A DNA stretch of 64,000 bases from Zeugodacus cucurbitae (taxonomy: Eukaryota; Arthropoda; Insecta; Diptera; Tephritidae): NCBI RefSeq assembly GCF_028554725.1, contig NC_071667.1, positions 50,027,501-50,091,500 on the forward strand. Direction: 5' to 3'. Position numbers and translations under genes: made by a program. The notes beneath the pieces were generated by a model. It worked only from the letters and a program-made list of their open reading frames with translations. It made no database searches and had not been told where the DNA came from. Below are positions 22,601-35,330 of the stretch, in pieces. Position 1 is the stretch's first letter. Each line of letters starts with the position of its first letter.

Positions 22601-23084
22601 AAGTGACCAATGGGTCTGTTAGGTTAGTATTTTACTCGTCTCGATTTATATTTTTTGGGGAATATTTTAAACATATTGACAAAAAAAATTTAAATTAAAA
22701 AAACCAACCTAATCCCTTATGAACACCTTAATTTTTTAATAGTAATCTCTTATCCTAATCGAAATTTTACGCTATTCATATATTTGAGGGCCCTTGAGGT
22801 CATAAAGGACTTGGAAGTTGCTAGATTTAGCGTCTTATAATATCTAATTCCTTTCTATATGAATACGTATGAATTCGTTTGGGACAATCTGAGTAAGTTT
22901 TGCTTTGTTCATCGAGGAACGATATCGAGTTATTATAGTACCATTTCTCTGGTCTCAAGTTTCATGTCTTCGACCTTAGGTCAGGTCAGATTAAACCAGA
23001 TAAGCTACTGTGTAGAATTTTGAGGAATATTCATTGACATTTACCGTTTTATTTAGCACTTTCTTCATCTTGTTATCCATTTTT
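19681..23084. other. Intronic DNA, partly GC-richer and simple-sequence-rich
   Basis: About 20340-21300 has many CAACA/TTGTTG and GCTGC runs on both strands, with several overlapping open frames of up to 175 codons; these are composition artefacts as far as I can tell. From 22200 to 23050 the DNA is AT-rich with transposon-like texture, but I could not find its ends. No host exon is recognised. Confidence 0.4.
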
Positions 23085-24185
23085 GTATACTCGCGCAACA
23101 AAGTTGCTAAGAGAGTATTATAGTTTTGTTCACATAACGATGGTTTGTAACACCCAAAACTAAACGAGTTAGATATAGGGTTATATATACCAAAGTTATC
23201 AGGGCGAAGAGGCGAGTCAAAATCCGAATGTCTGTCTGTCCGTCCGTCCATCTGTGCAAGCTGTAACTTGAGTAAAATTTAAGATATCTTGATGAAAGAT
23301 GGGCAAAATCGGACCACTGCCACGCCCACAAAATGGCGAAAATCGAAAATTTTAGTACAAAGGATCGCACTATAAGTGGACGTGGCCCGCCCCAAAATAG
23401 GTTTTTTGTACATATCTCGAAAACCAAAATGATTTTTTACAAAATGGAAAATGGGCGTGACGCGACCCACTTATGGGTCAAAAACCATATCTCAGGAACT
23501 ACTCGACAGATTTCAAAGAAATTCGGTATATAGTATTTTCTTGACACCCTGATGACATGTGTGGAAAACGGATGAAATCGGTTCACAACCACGATAACAC
23601 AATTTTGAATTTCATCTGATTCATTCTCTTTATAAGATATACATAAGGAACCAATGAAGATAGCGAAATAAAAGTTTACACAAATACTTGTCACACAAAG
23701 TATTGTCGAAATCGGCCTATAACTTTTCAAGGCTCCTGATATCGAACATGAAGAACTCAGTGCCTAAGGGTAATTTTTCACCGAAAATATCGGTAAATCT
23801 CTCAGATATCTTAATTTAATTCAGAGGAAATCTTTTTCTTCTAATAGTCTCTGTATCAGGTATGGTTAAAATCAGGTCATAACTTCCGCAAGCTCTCATA
23901 TAGCTAATTATAGGATTTTCAAAAATACGATGGGCTTAATAGCTTATAAATCAGGTAATATATGAAATATCTTAGATATAATGTATGTTGGTGCTGAAAA
24001 TGAGTTTAATCGGCTCAGGAATTACCTCAGCCTATATACCATATATGATGATTTTCGTTTTTCTATTGGACTTTATACCGAATATATGGGTCAAATTGTG
24101 TATTATTTTAATAAAATTACATCAATAAATTGCGAGAGTAAAAAATGTTCGGTCGCACCCGAACTTAGCCTTTCCTTACTTGTTT
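23085..24185. mobile_element. Widespread dipteran interspersed repeat (~1.1 kb, unclassified)
   Basis: The left end begins TATACTCGCGCAACAAAG and the right end contains TTGCGAGAGTA, a partial inverted match to the left end. Right of that, GTTCGG-TCGCAC-CCGAAC (24147-24164) can form a 6-bp-stem hairpin, followed by CTTAGCCTTTCCTTACTTG. The inner part has GTCTGTCTGTCCGTCCGTCC and GGACCACTGCCACGCCCAC, phrases I associate with a repeat found again and again in fly genomes. There is no intact protein. It is probably nonautonomous; whether it is Helitron-like is not settled by the hairpin alone. Confidence 0.6.
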
Positions 24186-25664
24186 TGATTACTTTTGTCA
24201 ATAGTCATATTTTTTGACGTACTGTTGAGTTGTCAATAAATGCATTACAACATTTTAATAGCAGTTCGTAAAAACCACAACAGAACAAAAAAGCGGAGTC
24301 AAATTCTCGCTGGCACATGTGGCTGCTTGACGCATTCTCGGTGCAACCATTAAATACAGTGTGTGTTCCATTTTATTCACAACGTGTGAATTCGTCATAA
24401 ATTTCGCTGTTGCTTGTTTTTTACGATTTTTTCTTTGCTGCCGCATTCGCACAAAGTTGCATGCGAACCGAGACTTTTACAATTGTCGTCATGCCACACT
24501 GCTCATAATTTGCACTTTGCCGGCACAAATGCCTTCACTGCATACATACACACACATACATTTGTATGTTGAACGCTCCATTTACTGCATTTGCAGCTGC
24601 GCTTTACTGCCTCCTCATGCGGCACTCTTGCGTCCATACATATTTGTTCTTCACACTCATTTCGTTTATTAAGTGTATCATTTCTGCTACGCATGAGCAT
24701 TATACGCACTGCTTTAACTGAGTAAAGTGCTGGGGCATGCCATGTGCATGCAACTTACTACTTTGGCGGTAACTGGCATCAATTTTCAAGCGCGTCACGA
24801 TTGCAACAAGCCGACAGCACATAAATAATATGCGCTGTAGTTTACATAAGTGAATTACGTTGGCGCAAGTGTTTTGCTGTTGTAGCATTTGTTGTTGTTG
24901 GTTGTTGTGCATATCTCATATTTTTATCTTTTTACACATTTTTATTTGCATGTGTGGGAAACTTATGTTTCACATAAAATATTATTATTTTTTATTTCAG
25001 TTGTGCCACATCTGCCGCATATAACCTTCGCCTGAATTTGTAGAACTAAAACAAAAAATGCGTGAAATCACCAAAAAATTATTTTCTCATAATTTGCGTA
25101 ATTTGTGCCCGTTATGTTTGCCATGCCGTTTATATACACTTCATCGAGATTAAAGAGATAATTGCAGCCACATGCATTTCGCTTTAGTCAAAACTCTTGT
25201 CTTCGTGCCTATCAAATATCTTATTGACATAATTCAACAATTTCCCCACTACTCTGGACAAAGGTATAAATAATATTTTAATATTTTTTTCGAAACTGCC
25301 TGCTTTGGCTTTGTTGCAAGCGCAGCGCTGACCTCTTTTAAGTGCCTCGCCCTTCACTCATTTATTCATTCAGGCAGTCAATGGAGCGCTGCTGTTGTGA
25401 TCTGCTTAAGTGGTTGCGAAATTTTAATCACCACAGCTTAACCCACCAACATAGCATTTATACAGTGTTGTGCGGCATAATAAGGAAGTATTTTTGAATT
25501 TATAAAATGATATTTTGCTTGTACGCTTGAGTGAATGTTTAGTTGGTGAGTAGAGAAGCTTTTAATATGATTCAGTGTTTTTTCTTAAAACAGCGAAAAT
25601 TACATGAAGTAATTGTATAAATTGTATTTGGATCTTTCCATTCGGCTCACAGACAACATTTCGG
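24186..25664. other. Intronic DNA without a recognised gene
   Basis: Mixed AT-rich DNA with GTT and CA simple-sequence tracts (for example near 24545 and 24885-24905). No open frame over about 105 codons and no recognised domain. Confidence 0.45.
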
Positions 25665-25973
25665 GCTTCTGCGAAATTTATCTGTTATGTTGAAGAACTT
25701 CACTTTATGCGGATTGTGGGGAGACCGTTCATCCACCGGAGTGAATGCCAAGACTTGACGACTGAGTCTCTCTCCCACACCGAATATGCGCTCCTTTGTA
25801 TGGTCGCTGTAGTAAATGTCACAAGGACGTACTCGTCTCACTCCTTGACCCACCCATCGCATTTCTTGGACGGCGGTGATATCATCCTTTACTCTGACAT
25901 TAACAAACTGGGCAGCGGAACTTTCCCAATTAAGGGACGGACATTCCAGGTGCATGCCTTTAAATCAAAGTCC
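25665..25973 (-). mobile_element. RTE-like LINE fragment, start of endonuclease domain
   Basis: The minus-strand translation contains L-N-W-E, D-D-I-T-A-V-Q-E-M-R-W-V-G-Q-G, C-D-I-Y-Y-S and R-Q-V-L-A-F-T-P-V-D-E-R. These correspond one to one with the N-terminal endonuclease region of copy A (12400-12690). It retains the tryptophan codon that is a stop in copy A. An unrelated inverted-repeat element interrupts its 5' side at 25974. Confidence 0.75.
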
Positions 25974-25977
25974 TTAA

Positions 25978-26692
25978 GGGGTTATATACAGTTAGAATTT
26001 TCAAAAAATCGATTTTTTTTATTTCATTTTCTTAATGTACATATATTGAAAAATACACACAGAAAATTTCGTTATTATCGTTCCGGTGAATATTTTCAAA
26101 GTTACAAGCAAATGAAAAATTTGAAAAGGCGTTTCAGAGTGCTTGGAAGTACAAGGTCCAAACTTTAAACGCGTTTTTCTCAAAATGGTGTTTTCAAAGT
26201 CGGTGACCAACATTACTCGAAAACGGCTAGACCGATTAGTCTCAAATTTTAACACGACCTTCTTAAATATATTTTTTAGTAATTAATCGAAGATTTTTTC
26301 TCGCCGATAAATATTTTTTTTTTTTTATAAACATTTTAAGACCGAAGATCGGTGAAGAATCGATTTTTTTTTTGAGAAACCGCCATTTTGTCAAAGAATT
26401 TTATTTTGCTTATTCCTTCGATTAATTACTAGATTTAACATTATTTTAACGAAATCTGTTTGGTTTTTTACTTTCGGATGATCCAGTTCCGAGATATAGT
26501 GGTCACCGCAAAACGTCTTTTTTGAGAGGAGCTCCTGGAGATCAGCTGTAGCTCTTTTTCAAATAAATATTTTTACTAGTACTAAGTCTTAAAATACAGT
26601 TAAAAGATACCATAATATGTGTATAAATTTTTGGATCAGAAAAAATTCTGGAAAATTCACTTTTTTTCGGCCGTCTAACTGTATATAACCCC
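25978..26692. mobile_element. TTAA-flanked inverted-repeat element (piggyBac-like MITE), 715 bp
   Basis: Perfect 19-bp inverted ends, GGGGTTATATACAGTTAGA, are flanked on both sides by TTAA (25974-25977 and 26693-26696). TTAA duplication is the hallmark of the piggyBac superfamily. The interior has no long coding frame and is rich in AAAATCG/CGATTTT runs, typical of nonautonomous elements. It sits inside an RTE fragment: removing it and one TTAA would rejoin LINE-like sequence. Confidence 0.8.
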
Positions 26693-26696
26693 TTAA

Positions 26697-28793
26697 TACG
26701 TTTGCCGTGGTCGTCGTCAAAATTGAGGTCTCTCGGATGAGATATCATTTTTGAAATAACACTCTCTTGACGCACTCTTTCACTGTAATCATATCAATCG
26801 ATTCAATAAAAAATATAGAAATAACTGTATATTAAGTAACTATAGCTAAACGAATGAACACTACGAACAGTGAAGAAAGGTGGATAAAGGAAAAGTTCTG
26901 AAGACGTTTGGTACAAAAAAAATATGGTAAAAAATGAAGAAATTTATATTTTTTCGAATTTATTGTAAAAATGGCTTGGTAGAAAGAAGAAAATTTAAAA
27001 TAAAAATTGTGATTGTAATTAAAAAGCGGTCCGTGACTGTAGATTGCTGCATATGAAAATATACTACAATTCATACGCATGTGCATATGACTTATATGCT
27101 TGTGCGTATGTATAATTAGTTTGTTGTTGTTGCAATGCCAAACTCATCGTTACGTGTGGTTTTGCGTTGATTTCTCTCCCTACCCACCATTGTCAATTTC
27201 ATGCTTTATGCCTGTTACCATTGCGGTGCAAAGTATCTGTGTGATTGCGTACGTCTGTGTGTGTATGTTTGTGATAATCATAATGTAATCAGCATCAGTA
27301 TCTTTTTAATAATGCATGCCTGCTTGACTGTAATAAATATTGCGAAATTTTTTTTATGCGATTGACGTGCGAACACACATAATATGCGTAGAGGGGACTC
27401 AAAGGACCCTTTACGCTTAAGCTCGTTTCTTGTTTTACTTGTATGTATGTATGTTTATGCTGTGTGTTGTCTTAGCTGTTGTGTAAGCTGGATTATGCCC
27501 ATTTGCATTATAATGGATGCACAAGTATTTTGCCTGCGGTTTATTAGTGGGAAAATTTACTTGAACCCAATTCGATGAGAGACGCACAATGCGTTGACGC
27601 TGTTGTTGTGGTATCTATGAAGTAGTTGTGTCAAGATAAAATTGTGTAAATATCTACATACATAAAAGACAACTGCGGAGCTCCCTAATCTTTTTCTTTA
27701 TTTTCCTGCGCTTGTGAACGCTTTCTGGTTTTAACTACGTAGGCACTGGTAACTTTCAACATTGTTTCTGAAATAATTTTTTTCTAAAAAATTGCGTCCT
27801 AAATTTCTTCACAAAGCATTACTTCAAAGCAAAAAATCTGCAGATAATCTTAAATTTCAGTTTTATTATCGTTTTGTGCAGACTCCCCTTCCTCTTTGCA
27901 ATCCTTTTCACTTACCGCTGAACCCTTTTTCTTTTGCAACACTCTAAATCACTTACTCACATGCGCGCCCAGTTTGTGACCCTCAAAATGAGTCTGCTGA
28001 AGTAGCTGAACTTGTGTGTCAACTTTGTGTTATTTTCTTAGCAAAACGCTCTCACACTCACACTAACTCCATCGCTCGTGCATTTCATTCGGCTTGGCAT
28101 CAAAGTCAAGTGACATGTTAAATTAGGTAACGAATCAGGATAATGTGTCTGCGTCTAAGCACATGCTTGGCATATGTAATAAATATACGCTTGCTTAATG
28201 GTAAATAAGCAACACAAATGTCTTCAGCAATTTCTCGCTGCCAAATTGCTACACTCACGTAGGACATGTGTCGTGCATACATAAGATATTTCATACTTAA
28301 AAGAGCATAGATCCCAATGTCCTTTTCATTTGCTGGCTACTGTTTTAACAAGATTACTCTAATGCCATGCGTACTCTTCCTTTGTTTGTGTTTTTCTTCT
28401 TGAAAGGTAGATTTGGGTTGACAAAAATGCTGCAGATTATGTCGTGTCTTTTGTATGCTACGTGAAATAGGATTAATTTTGTAAGTAAAAAGCAGAAACC
28501 TGAAAGTTATGCTCAAAGGACAACAAATCAACAAATATGTCTGTCACATTTCCGTTTGACCTTTGTGCAACGTACTAGATAAAAGTGTCGTAATCTCAGT
28601 TGAATTAGTCAAATTGCTTTGGGCATTGTGACGATTTCGTTGGTTTATGTTTCAAAACAGTAAAAATAAAATAAATCTGTATTTTTTATCGATAGTGAAG
28701 CTAGGTACTAAACATTCATTATCAGTTTATTTTGTTCTACAAGAATGTGAAATATCTCTTGCTCCTGAATATCAAAATTATTGATACTACGTC
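26697..28793. other. Intronic DNA; first ~90 bp may be RTE 5' sequence
   Basis: From 26697 to about 26785 the GTTTGCCGTGGTCGTCGTC segment may continue the interrupted LINE fragment on the far side of the TTAA element. The rest is AT-rich with scattered GT/TATG microsatellites (near 27250 and 27440). No gene is recognised. Confidence 0.4.
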
Positions 28794-29633
28794 ATACCCG
28801 AGAGAAAAAAATCGACAAATGGCACCTTTTTTATTGATTTTAAAGCTTCCTTCGATAGCACGAAAAAGAGCTGCCTCTATGCCGCTATGTCTGAACTTAG
28901 TATCCCTACAAAGCTATGTAAACTGACATTGGATAATACCAGAAATGCAATAAGATTTGGGAAGGACGTCTCCGAGCCATTCGGTACCAAACGAGGCTTC
29001 AGGAAGGGCGAGTCTTTATCGTGTGATTTCTTTAACCTGATGCTGGAGAAATAATACGAGCCGCAGAGCTAAATAGCTAGGATACAATATTTTATAATGC
29101 AATGGGTGGTGTATGAGGACAAGACGAAATATCTTCTGTCATCAAGCCAACAGTCAGCGAATTAGAAAATTTCGTGTATCTTGGAACTCGCATTAACACC
29201 AATAACAATGTTTGCTTTGAAATCCATCACATAATCAGTTTGGACTAAGTAGATAATTGAAGAGTAAAGTTATCTCTTGACGAACCAAAACCAAACTCTA
29301 CAAGTCGCTCATTATTCTAGTACTAATTTATGGTGCAGAAGGGTGGACGATGTCGACATCCGATGAGACGACACAAGGAGTTTTCGAGAGAAAATCTTTG
29401 CGGAAAATTTATGATCTTTTGAACATTGAGCTGTACGAGTTATTCGACGCCATTGAAATAGTTCAGCGAATAAAAAGACAACGGCTACGCTGTATGGTCG
29501 AAAACACCCCACCTTTGAAAATGCTCGATGCAGTAACCGCTGGTGGAAGTTAAGGAAGAGGAAGACCTGCACTCCATTCGAAAGACCAGGTGGAGACTGA
29601 TCTCGGTTTGGTATTTCCAATTTGCGCCAAATT
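28794..29633 (+). mobile_element. RTE-like LINE fragment (RT to C-terminal tail), plus strand
   Basis: The translation runs through F-K-A-S-F-D-S-T, K-R-G-F-R-K-G-E-S-L and F-N-L-M-L-E-K, then skips to T-K-Y-L-L-S-S, V-Y-L-G-T, L-I-Y-G-A-E-G-W-T-M-S-T-S-D-E-T-T and R-I-K-R-Q-R-L-R. The Y-A-D-D region and about 150 bp around it are lost, and stops and frame changes are frequent. It is opposite in orientation to the other copies and more diverged than copy A. Confidence 0.75.
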
Positions 29634-32600
29634 GCAAAAAGGCGTCCTAATAAAAATTTTTAGAAAACTATAGAATCCTCTATTTGCATTAAATATAAAG
29701 AAAAAAGCTTACGGACTGTAGTGGGCGCTTCAAGAAGGGGTGTAAGCGCCTTCTTGAAACTAAGAGGCTTGATAAGCAATACCACTGAAGCAATCTCAGT
29801 ATATTTGCCCACAGTAGTATCATATGTCGCTCAGAAATCTCCATCAGTGCTCATTACATACAAGTACGGTGTTTAACCAATTAAAGCTCTTATCTCCACG
29901 ATGTTATTAATTACAAACTACTCACTCACTTGCCCAAACACACATGCTGCGTAAATGAGTAAGTGACTCATTAAGATTCTACTGGCATCTTCACCTGCCC
30001 ACCAAACGAACCTAATAAAGTTTAAAGTACACGCGCTAATCCTGGTATTATTTTCATTATTATATATTGTGAAATAAACGAAAAGGAAACCTTAAGGTGC
30101 GCACACTTATACCCTTTTAACCCCACAAAGTACTTACGCACTCACGAAAACCCCACAAAAGGCTATACTGGAAACCACGTCATCGTAATGCCCTGGAAGA
30201 GTGCGTATCCAATTGGTGAAACCGCCAAAGTACACAGCACCCAATACTAGAAAATCAGCCGACATCACTGCGTTGCTGCGTAGAAACCGCACTGAAACTG
30301 AGCCACACTAAGTGAGCGTGACGTATGTGGAGTACTTGGTACACACAGATCTCCATATTAATACGAGTATGCCGCATAAGGAAGTGCCAAGCTAAAGAGT
30401 GCATGTTTCCTGCTGCTGACTTTTATTGTTGTTGTGTACTAGTTGGTTTTTATTACGTTCTGCTTGGGTCGAGGTAGGCACAAAACAGTGTATATGTGGG
30501 TGGCGGCGAGGGTATAAACATATTTGTATAACCCCAAAGTGTTGTGTCAAGACAAGAAAAACAAATCACAAGCCCAAGGCAGTAGGAAAACAGCTGGCAA
30601 CAGTGAAACGAAGACATCAAGGAAATGTTTAAGGGAAAATAAGCCAGTCAAGCGTCGACGTTGGGTATTGTATGGCAGGAGGTAATATTGAGGCCAAATG
30701 CAAACAATACCAACAGGCTTAGACATTGGCGGCAGGGTCGAACGACAGTCAGCACCAAGCTGAGTTGAGTTAGCCGGCCAGAAGTGAAGTGAAGCAAAGA
30801 AAACGCCAGTTGTGGATGATGATGGAGTGCTTGGTGGTAGGTAGCCCGAGCATATAACATTAACATGACTTTGGCAGCTTGACAACGCTGTGAGCAACAT
30901 CATTCTACACTACAGTTATTATTTATGTCTGTGGCTATGAGTGTTTGTGCGCACTAAGAACTAAACTACTCGTATAGGGCGAGCTTTCTTTTGCAGTCAA
31001 GGCGTCGCACAGTGGGTCACAAGGCCACAGAATGGCAACGAAGAGTGTGTGTTGAACATTATAAGAATCTTACTTAAGATTATAAGTCTCATCCCGTGGA
31101 TTACAATTTTGTAAAATATGTAGATTTTTCAAAGATTTTTGATTCTTCGATGTTCGAACAAGACAATATGAGTTCTCACACTACCGCATAAATATATATT
31201 TGTATCCTTTAAAGCGGCGAATCTTTGGGACGGTGAATAACGACTTAATATACATATGTCTCGAATACCTAATCAATTACAAAATTTCCTCTCTTGATCT
31301 TATCTTTAGAATATCGTTCTTGGACAAAATATATCAAATCCGGAAAATGTAATTGTTGCATTTAAAGTACTTGTTTCGGAGTTGTGCCAATTGCTCAGGA
31401 CCAAGTGCTTTGAAATTGCATTGACAAATTTTGGAGAATGTTTTGAAAACATTGTTAACAATAAATTTTCATCTAATATTCATAAAGACTTTTTCTATAT
31501 TTATAGGTTTTGGTATATATTTAGGAACACTACTCTTAAAAAGTAGAGCCTACTAAGTCTAAAAATATATTTTTTAAAATAATTTTTATTACAATTCACA
31601 TAGTCCTTTGTTATTCTACAGCATTAACTAATAAATAGGTGCAGTCAAATTAGACCAGTCTTATTATTCTTGCCCACAGTTACTGTGAAAACACCACACT
31701 GTACCATGTCATCGTCCCACATAAGTACGTATGCTTGTCCGGAAGGGTGTTTTTCCTACGTAGACAAAAGAATAGTAAAGGAAACACAGTGTTGATTTCT
31801 TTGTTACTTACTTACATACTTTGCTTATTTTTGCCTGTCCTCATTATTGTTGTTACTTTTGTTGTTGACGTTGCTGTAGTTTTGAAATTGTTGAAATAAA
31901 GGTAATGGCATATTAAATGAAAGCATGAAACATTGACGGGTTAAAAGTTACGACGTAAGAAACTAACGGTGCCCGAAGCCAACAACGAGGAATTGAAAGC
32001 TCACATTAGAACATTGGAATCTACAATCAGGTTAGCCTGCTAGCCTGACGAGTGACGGCTGATGTGGCGGCACAAATTGATGTTGGTGAAACGTGTGTGT
32101 GCGCCGTAGATTTGTGCGAAGGCGTAGAGTTAGTATGGGCGCGCTGGCGCTCCGACAATGTATGAAAATTAATTGAAATCAAAGCGTGTGTTGATTATGC
32201 ATTCCTGCTCCGGCTGGTTGGCTTTTATGCTCAAGTATGTATGTATATGTATATTTTTGCTGGGAACAACGAATTATGCGGCACATGAAATCATAATGCA
32301 AGTTTTCCACAGTACGTGCGTGCGTAATCTTAGAAATTCCTAGTTACAAACGTCAGTGGGTGGGGCAGGCAAAAGCACTTTCGCTTTTGTTGCGCTCTCA
32401 AGCAACTGGGAAGCATGTGTTCTTTGTTAATTTAAAATCGTGAATAATTTATTTTGGCCTTACCTGCGTCGCATACACAAGTAGTATTTTAATTCTATTT
32501 TGTTTGAAGTGCTGCGCAACTTTATACTTTGCGGTGTTGAAGTAGTTAATGATAGGCTTTTCGCTGTTTATTAGTGTGCACTAGCGCATCAATTGTTTCG

Positions 32601-32909
32601 GAACTTTCACGTTTATTCAATTAAGGAATAACGGTATGCTTGAGAATGTTTCGGTTTAGAGAAAAGAGTGAGGCGAGATCCCAGAAAGATGTTGTTGCGT
32701 CCAATATGGAGATGTTGATTCACATTCCGAAGTACTTAGTTTCCCCAAATAAATAATAATAATTTTAGAATTAATTGCTTAGTTCTCGGAGATGTTTAAT
32801 ATATATTCCGCATATTGCTCTCTAATAATTGAATTAAGTAATTCTTTAGCTTGATATAAAACAGTTTCAATATAAATTGAGTGTGAAAGAGTAAATGTTT
32901 ACTTAATTT
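29634..32909. other. Intronic DNA without a recognised gene
   Basis: Contains a compact double hairpin at 29724-29758, listed separately. About 30420-30900 is GC-richer with a 118-codon minus-strand frame of no known family. The rest is AT-rich. No transposon ends were identified. Confidence 0.4.
29724..29758. other. Two overlapping inverted repeats (alternative hairpins)
   Basis: TTCAAGAAGG (29729-29738) pairs with CCTTCTTGAA (29749-29758) across a 10-base loop. GGCGCTT (29724-29730) pairs with AAGCGCC (29744-29750). The two stems share bases and cannot form together. It may be a chance pair, the remnant of an inverted duplication, or a small structured RNA element. Confidence 0.5.
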
Positions 32910-33211
32910 GCCTTTTCGGACTGGAACTAATTGATCGATTAATCGGCCTCTGCTCGATTAAAGCGCTGATTTAGACCGATTTACCATACAAAATATAAAT
33001 CTTATTTTACTACATGATTTCTTAATCGAATACAAATTGGGTTGAAACTGAAACTGATCAGCTGATGAACCGTAGTAAATTCTTATGAACACCGAAAACA
33101 AAAATGTAAAGCAGCTAATCGCTAATAGAGTAGCCGGTAGTGCGAAGGGCAAATACTGGTTTCTCAATTATACCCTTAATGTATTAAATTAATTTGGCTG
33201 TGCGAAAAGGC
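32910..33211 (-). mobile_element. Short inverted-repeat element, family X, copy 1 (302 bp)
   Basis: Its reverse complement aligns along nearly its whole length with 63006-63349. The ends are GCCTTTTCG-ACTGG on the left and CTGTGCGAAAAGGC on the right, so they are inverted copies of GCCTTTTCGCACAG with one end decayed. TA follows the right end. The interior is AT-rich with ATCGATTAATCGG and CTTATGAACACCGAAAACA phrases and no real coding capacity. I do not recognise the family. Confidence 0.75.
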
Positions 33212-35066
33212 TATACGTTTTTAAAATCGTATTATTCTTATTGTAGAAAGAAAATAGGATGTGTATCGGTAGTTTAGGTATATAACTTGGTTAATAACAC
33301 CTAATTGTATGCTATATTTTTATCTTATATCATTTCGACTACAGAAAATCAGAAGAAAATTATATTGTTTAAATCATAAACCCATTTTCTAATGAATTTT
33401 TTTTTCTAAGCATTTCTTAAAAAAAATAAAATAATTCAAATTATTAAATATTGTTTTTATTTTTTATTTTCAGGTAAATATACATACACTTTGTTCAACT
33501 TCGTGGGTGAAAGCTTTTATTGTAAGCCATTTAAATATAAATTACCGCATAATAACACATTGTACAAAAATTTAAAGGTTTAATATAACTTTAAACCTAA
33601 AATTGAAAGATTAGACCTTACATAGGCTGTCAAAATTTGAGAGTAGCGAATAGAACAAACAAACAATTTGCATGAGACTTACGCAAACACACTATACTGA
33701 ATGCAAGCTTTGTTGTTGCTTTCATAATGTGAATTTTTAGACATGTGATCTGATTTGGAACACAGCGAACAAAGAAGTGGCGAAACGAAAACGACTATGC
33801 GTACTTTACGCTTCGAATTAGAGAGGCACACGATTCTGTGAGCAATATTAATAACATCCGTATTCAAATTATGAGATAACGTTACTTTTCTGTATAAATC
33901 TAATTATCTCTTCCAGAAAATATTATAATTCTCATTTAAGATTTAATATTCTCAGAATACAAAATACACTTCTGGGAAAAATTTGTACTTAAAAGGTATC
34001 TTGTAGAATTTATTGCTAACATTTCTGACATTTCAAATTGCTTGCGTCTCCCGTTACTTTCACTTATTTGTACAAAAATATAACGAATGTAAAAAAAATA
34101 AGAAATGTAAAACATTTACACAAAAGCTATTTAAATGCATCATTAAACAAAAGAAAAACTATTTTTATATTCAGCTCTACACAAACGTGATATGTGGTCT
34201 TCCCCACCAAACAAGGTTCACAGCAACGCTGAACTTGTGTGCAATTGAAATAATCATACGCATATTTATGGCTTTCTAATCTTGTCATACACCATAAAAT
34301 TCAATGAACTAAATCACTCAACCAATAAACACATTTCAATTAAGTGCACATGCACTTACAAAACTACTGTCGCTTAACGAAAAAATTAATGACTTCAACA
34401 ACATGCCGACACATTTATTAGCTGGCATACATACATATGTACGCATACAATACCCTCGTTACGGCATGTCAAAGTGGCACTTGAGTATAATTTTCCTTGC
34501 ATTTTATTGGAAACAAAAACGTTGCACTTAAACGCACGTTGCTTGTCAACTTTATCAGCCACCGCCACAGTTGGCGCATGTGGAGGCAAAGTGGGGAGAT
34601 TAAAACGAAGAAAACAACTCGTTGCTCAAACGAGTTTGCGGGCTGCTCGTTATCTGCACATACGCTTGAACATATGCATATATGTGTATGCGCATAATTT
34701 CATTGAGCGATGGCACCATGCGTGGCAGTTATGCGTTGCACAAATGCATTTTGCATGAGAAGCGGGTTGCAGTGCATAATTTGCCAGCGGCGCATGAAAT
34801 TCAAAAATATTGTCAATGACAGTTTGGCATGAATGCCGCAACGCCAAAAACTCGTATTATCGCTTTCTTTCCATACATCTATTTCGTATCATTTAATGGT
34901 AATGGTAATGCTGCGTACTTTATAAGCCATAAAATGCGAAGAACTGGAAATGTACATACATATATCTATGTAGTACCGCAATGTATTTGGCGCATCACGC
35001 ATATTGAATCGTTTTGAATTTATTACGTGTACATTAAGTACTTATTGGAAGAAAACATAATAACAG
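33212..35066. other. Intronic DNA without a recognised gene
   Basis: AT-rich to about 34300, then more mixed, with a CATA core near 34428-34445. Open frames are under 95 codons and match nothing I know. Confidence 0.45.
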
Positions 35067-35330
35067 AAGACAGCTATAAAAAGGAAAAAGTGAAAGTTAA
35101 GAAAGCCGAAGTGTTGTCTTTTGGAAACACTTATAATACACGGAAAGCTTTCGCATGTCACGAAAGCTCGTGAAGCTTACATGAAGTGTCGGAAGAGAAC
35201 AGAAGAATAAAAAAAGACAGCTATAAAAAGGAAAAAATAATAATAAGTAAAGAATGCCGAAGTATTGTATTTGGAAACACTCATAATACACCGAAAGCTT
35301 TCGCATGACATGAAAGCCTGCCAAGCTTTT
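35067..35330. repeat. Tandem pair of a ~145-bp unit with an inner palindrome
   Basis: Copy 1 begins near 35069 and copy 2 near 35215, each opening with ACAGCTATAAAAAGGAAAAA. Both then carry a GCCGAAGT-TTGT block, TTGGAAACACT-ATAATACAC and GAAAGCTTTCGCATG, which includes the palindrome GAAAGCTTTC. The copies differ by several substitutions and a small length change. A third, weak echo may lie at 35445-35580 (GAAAAAGTGAAA, ATAAAACACTCTTAT). Confidence 0.75.
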
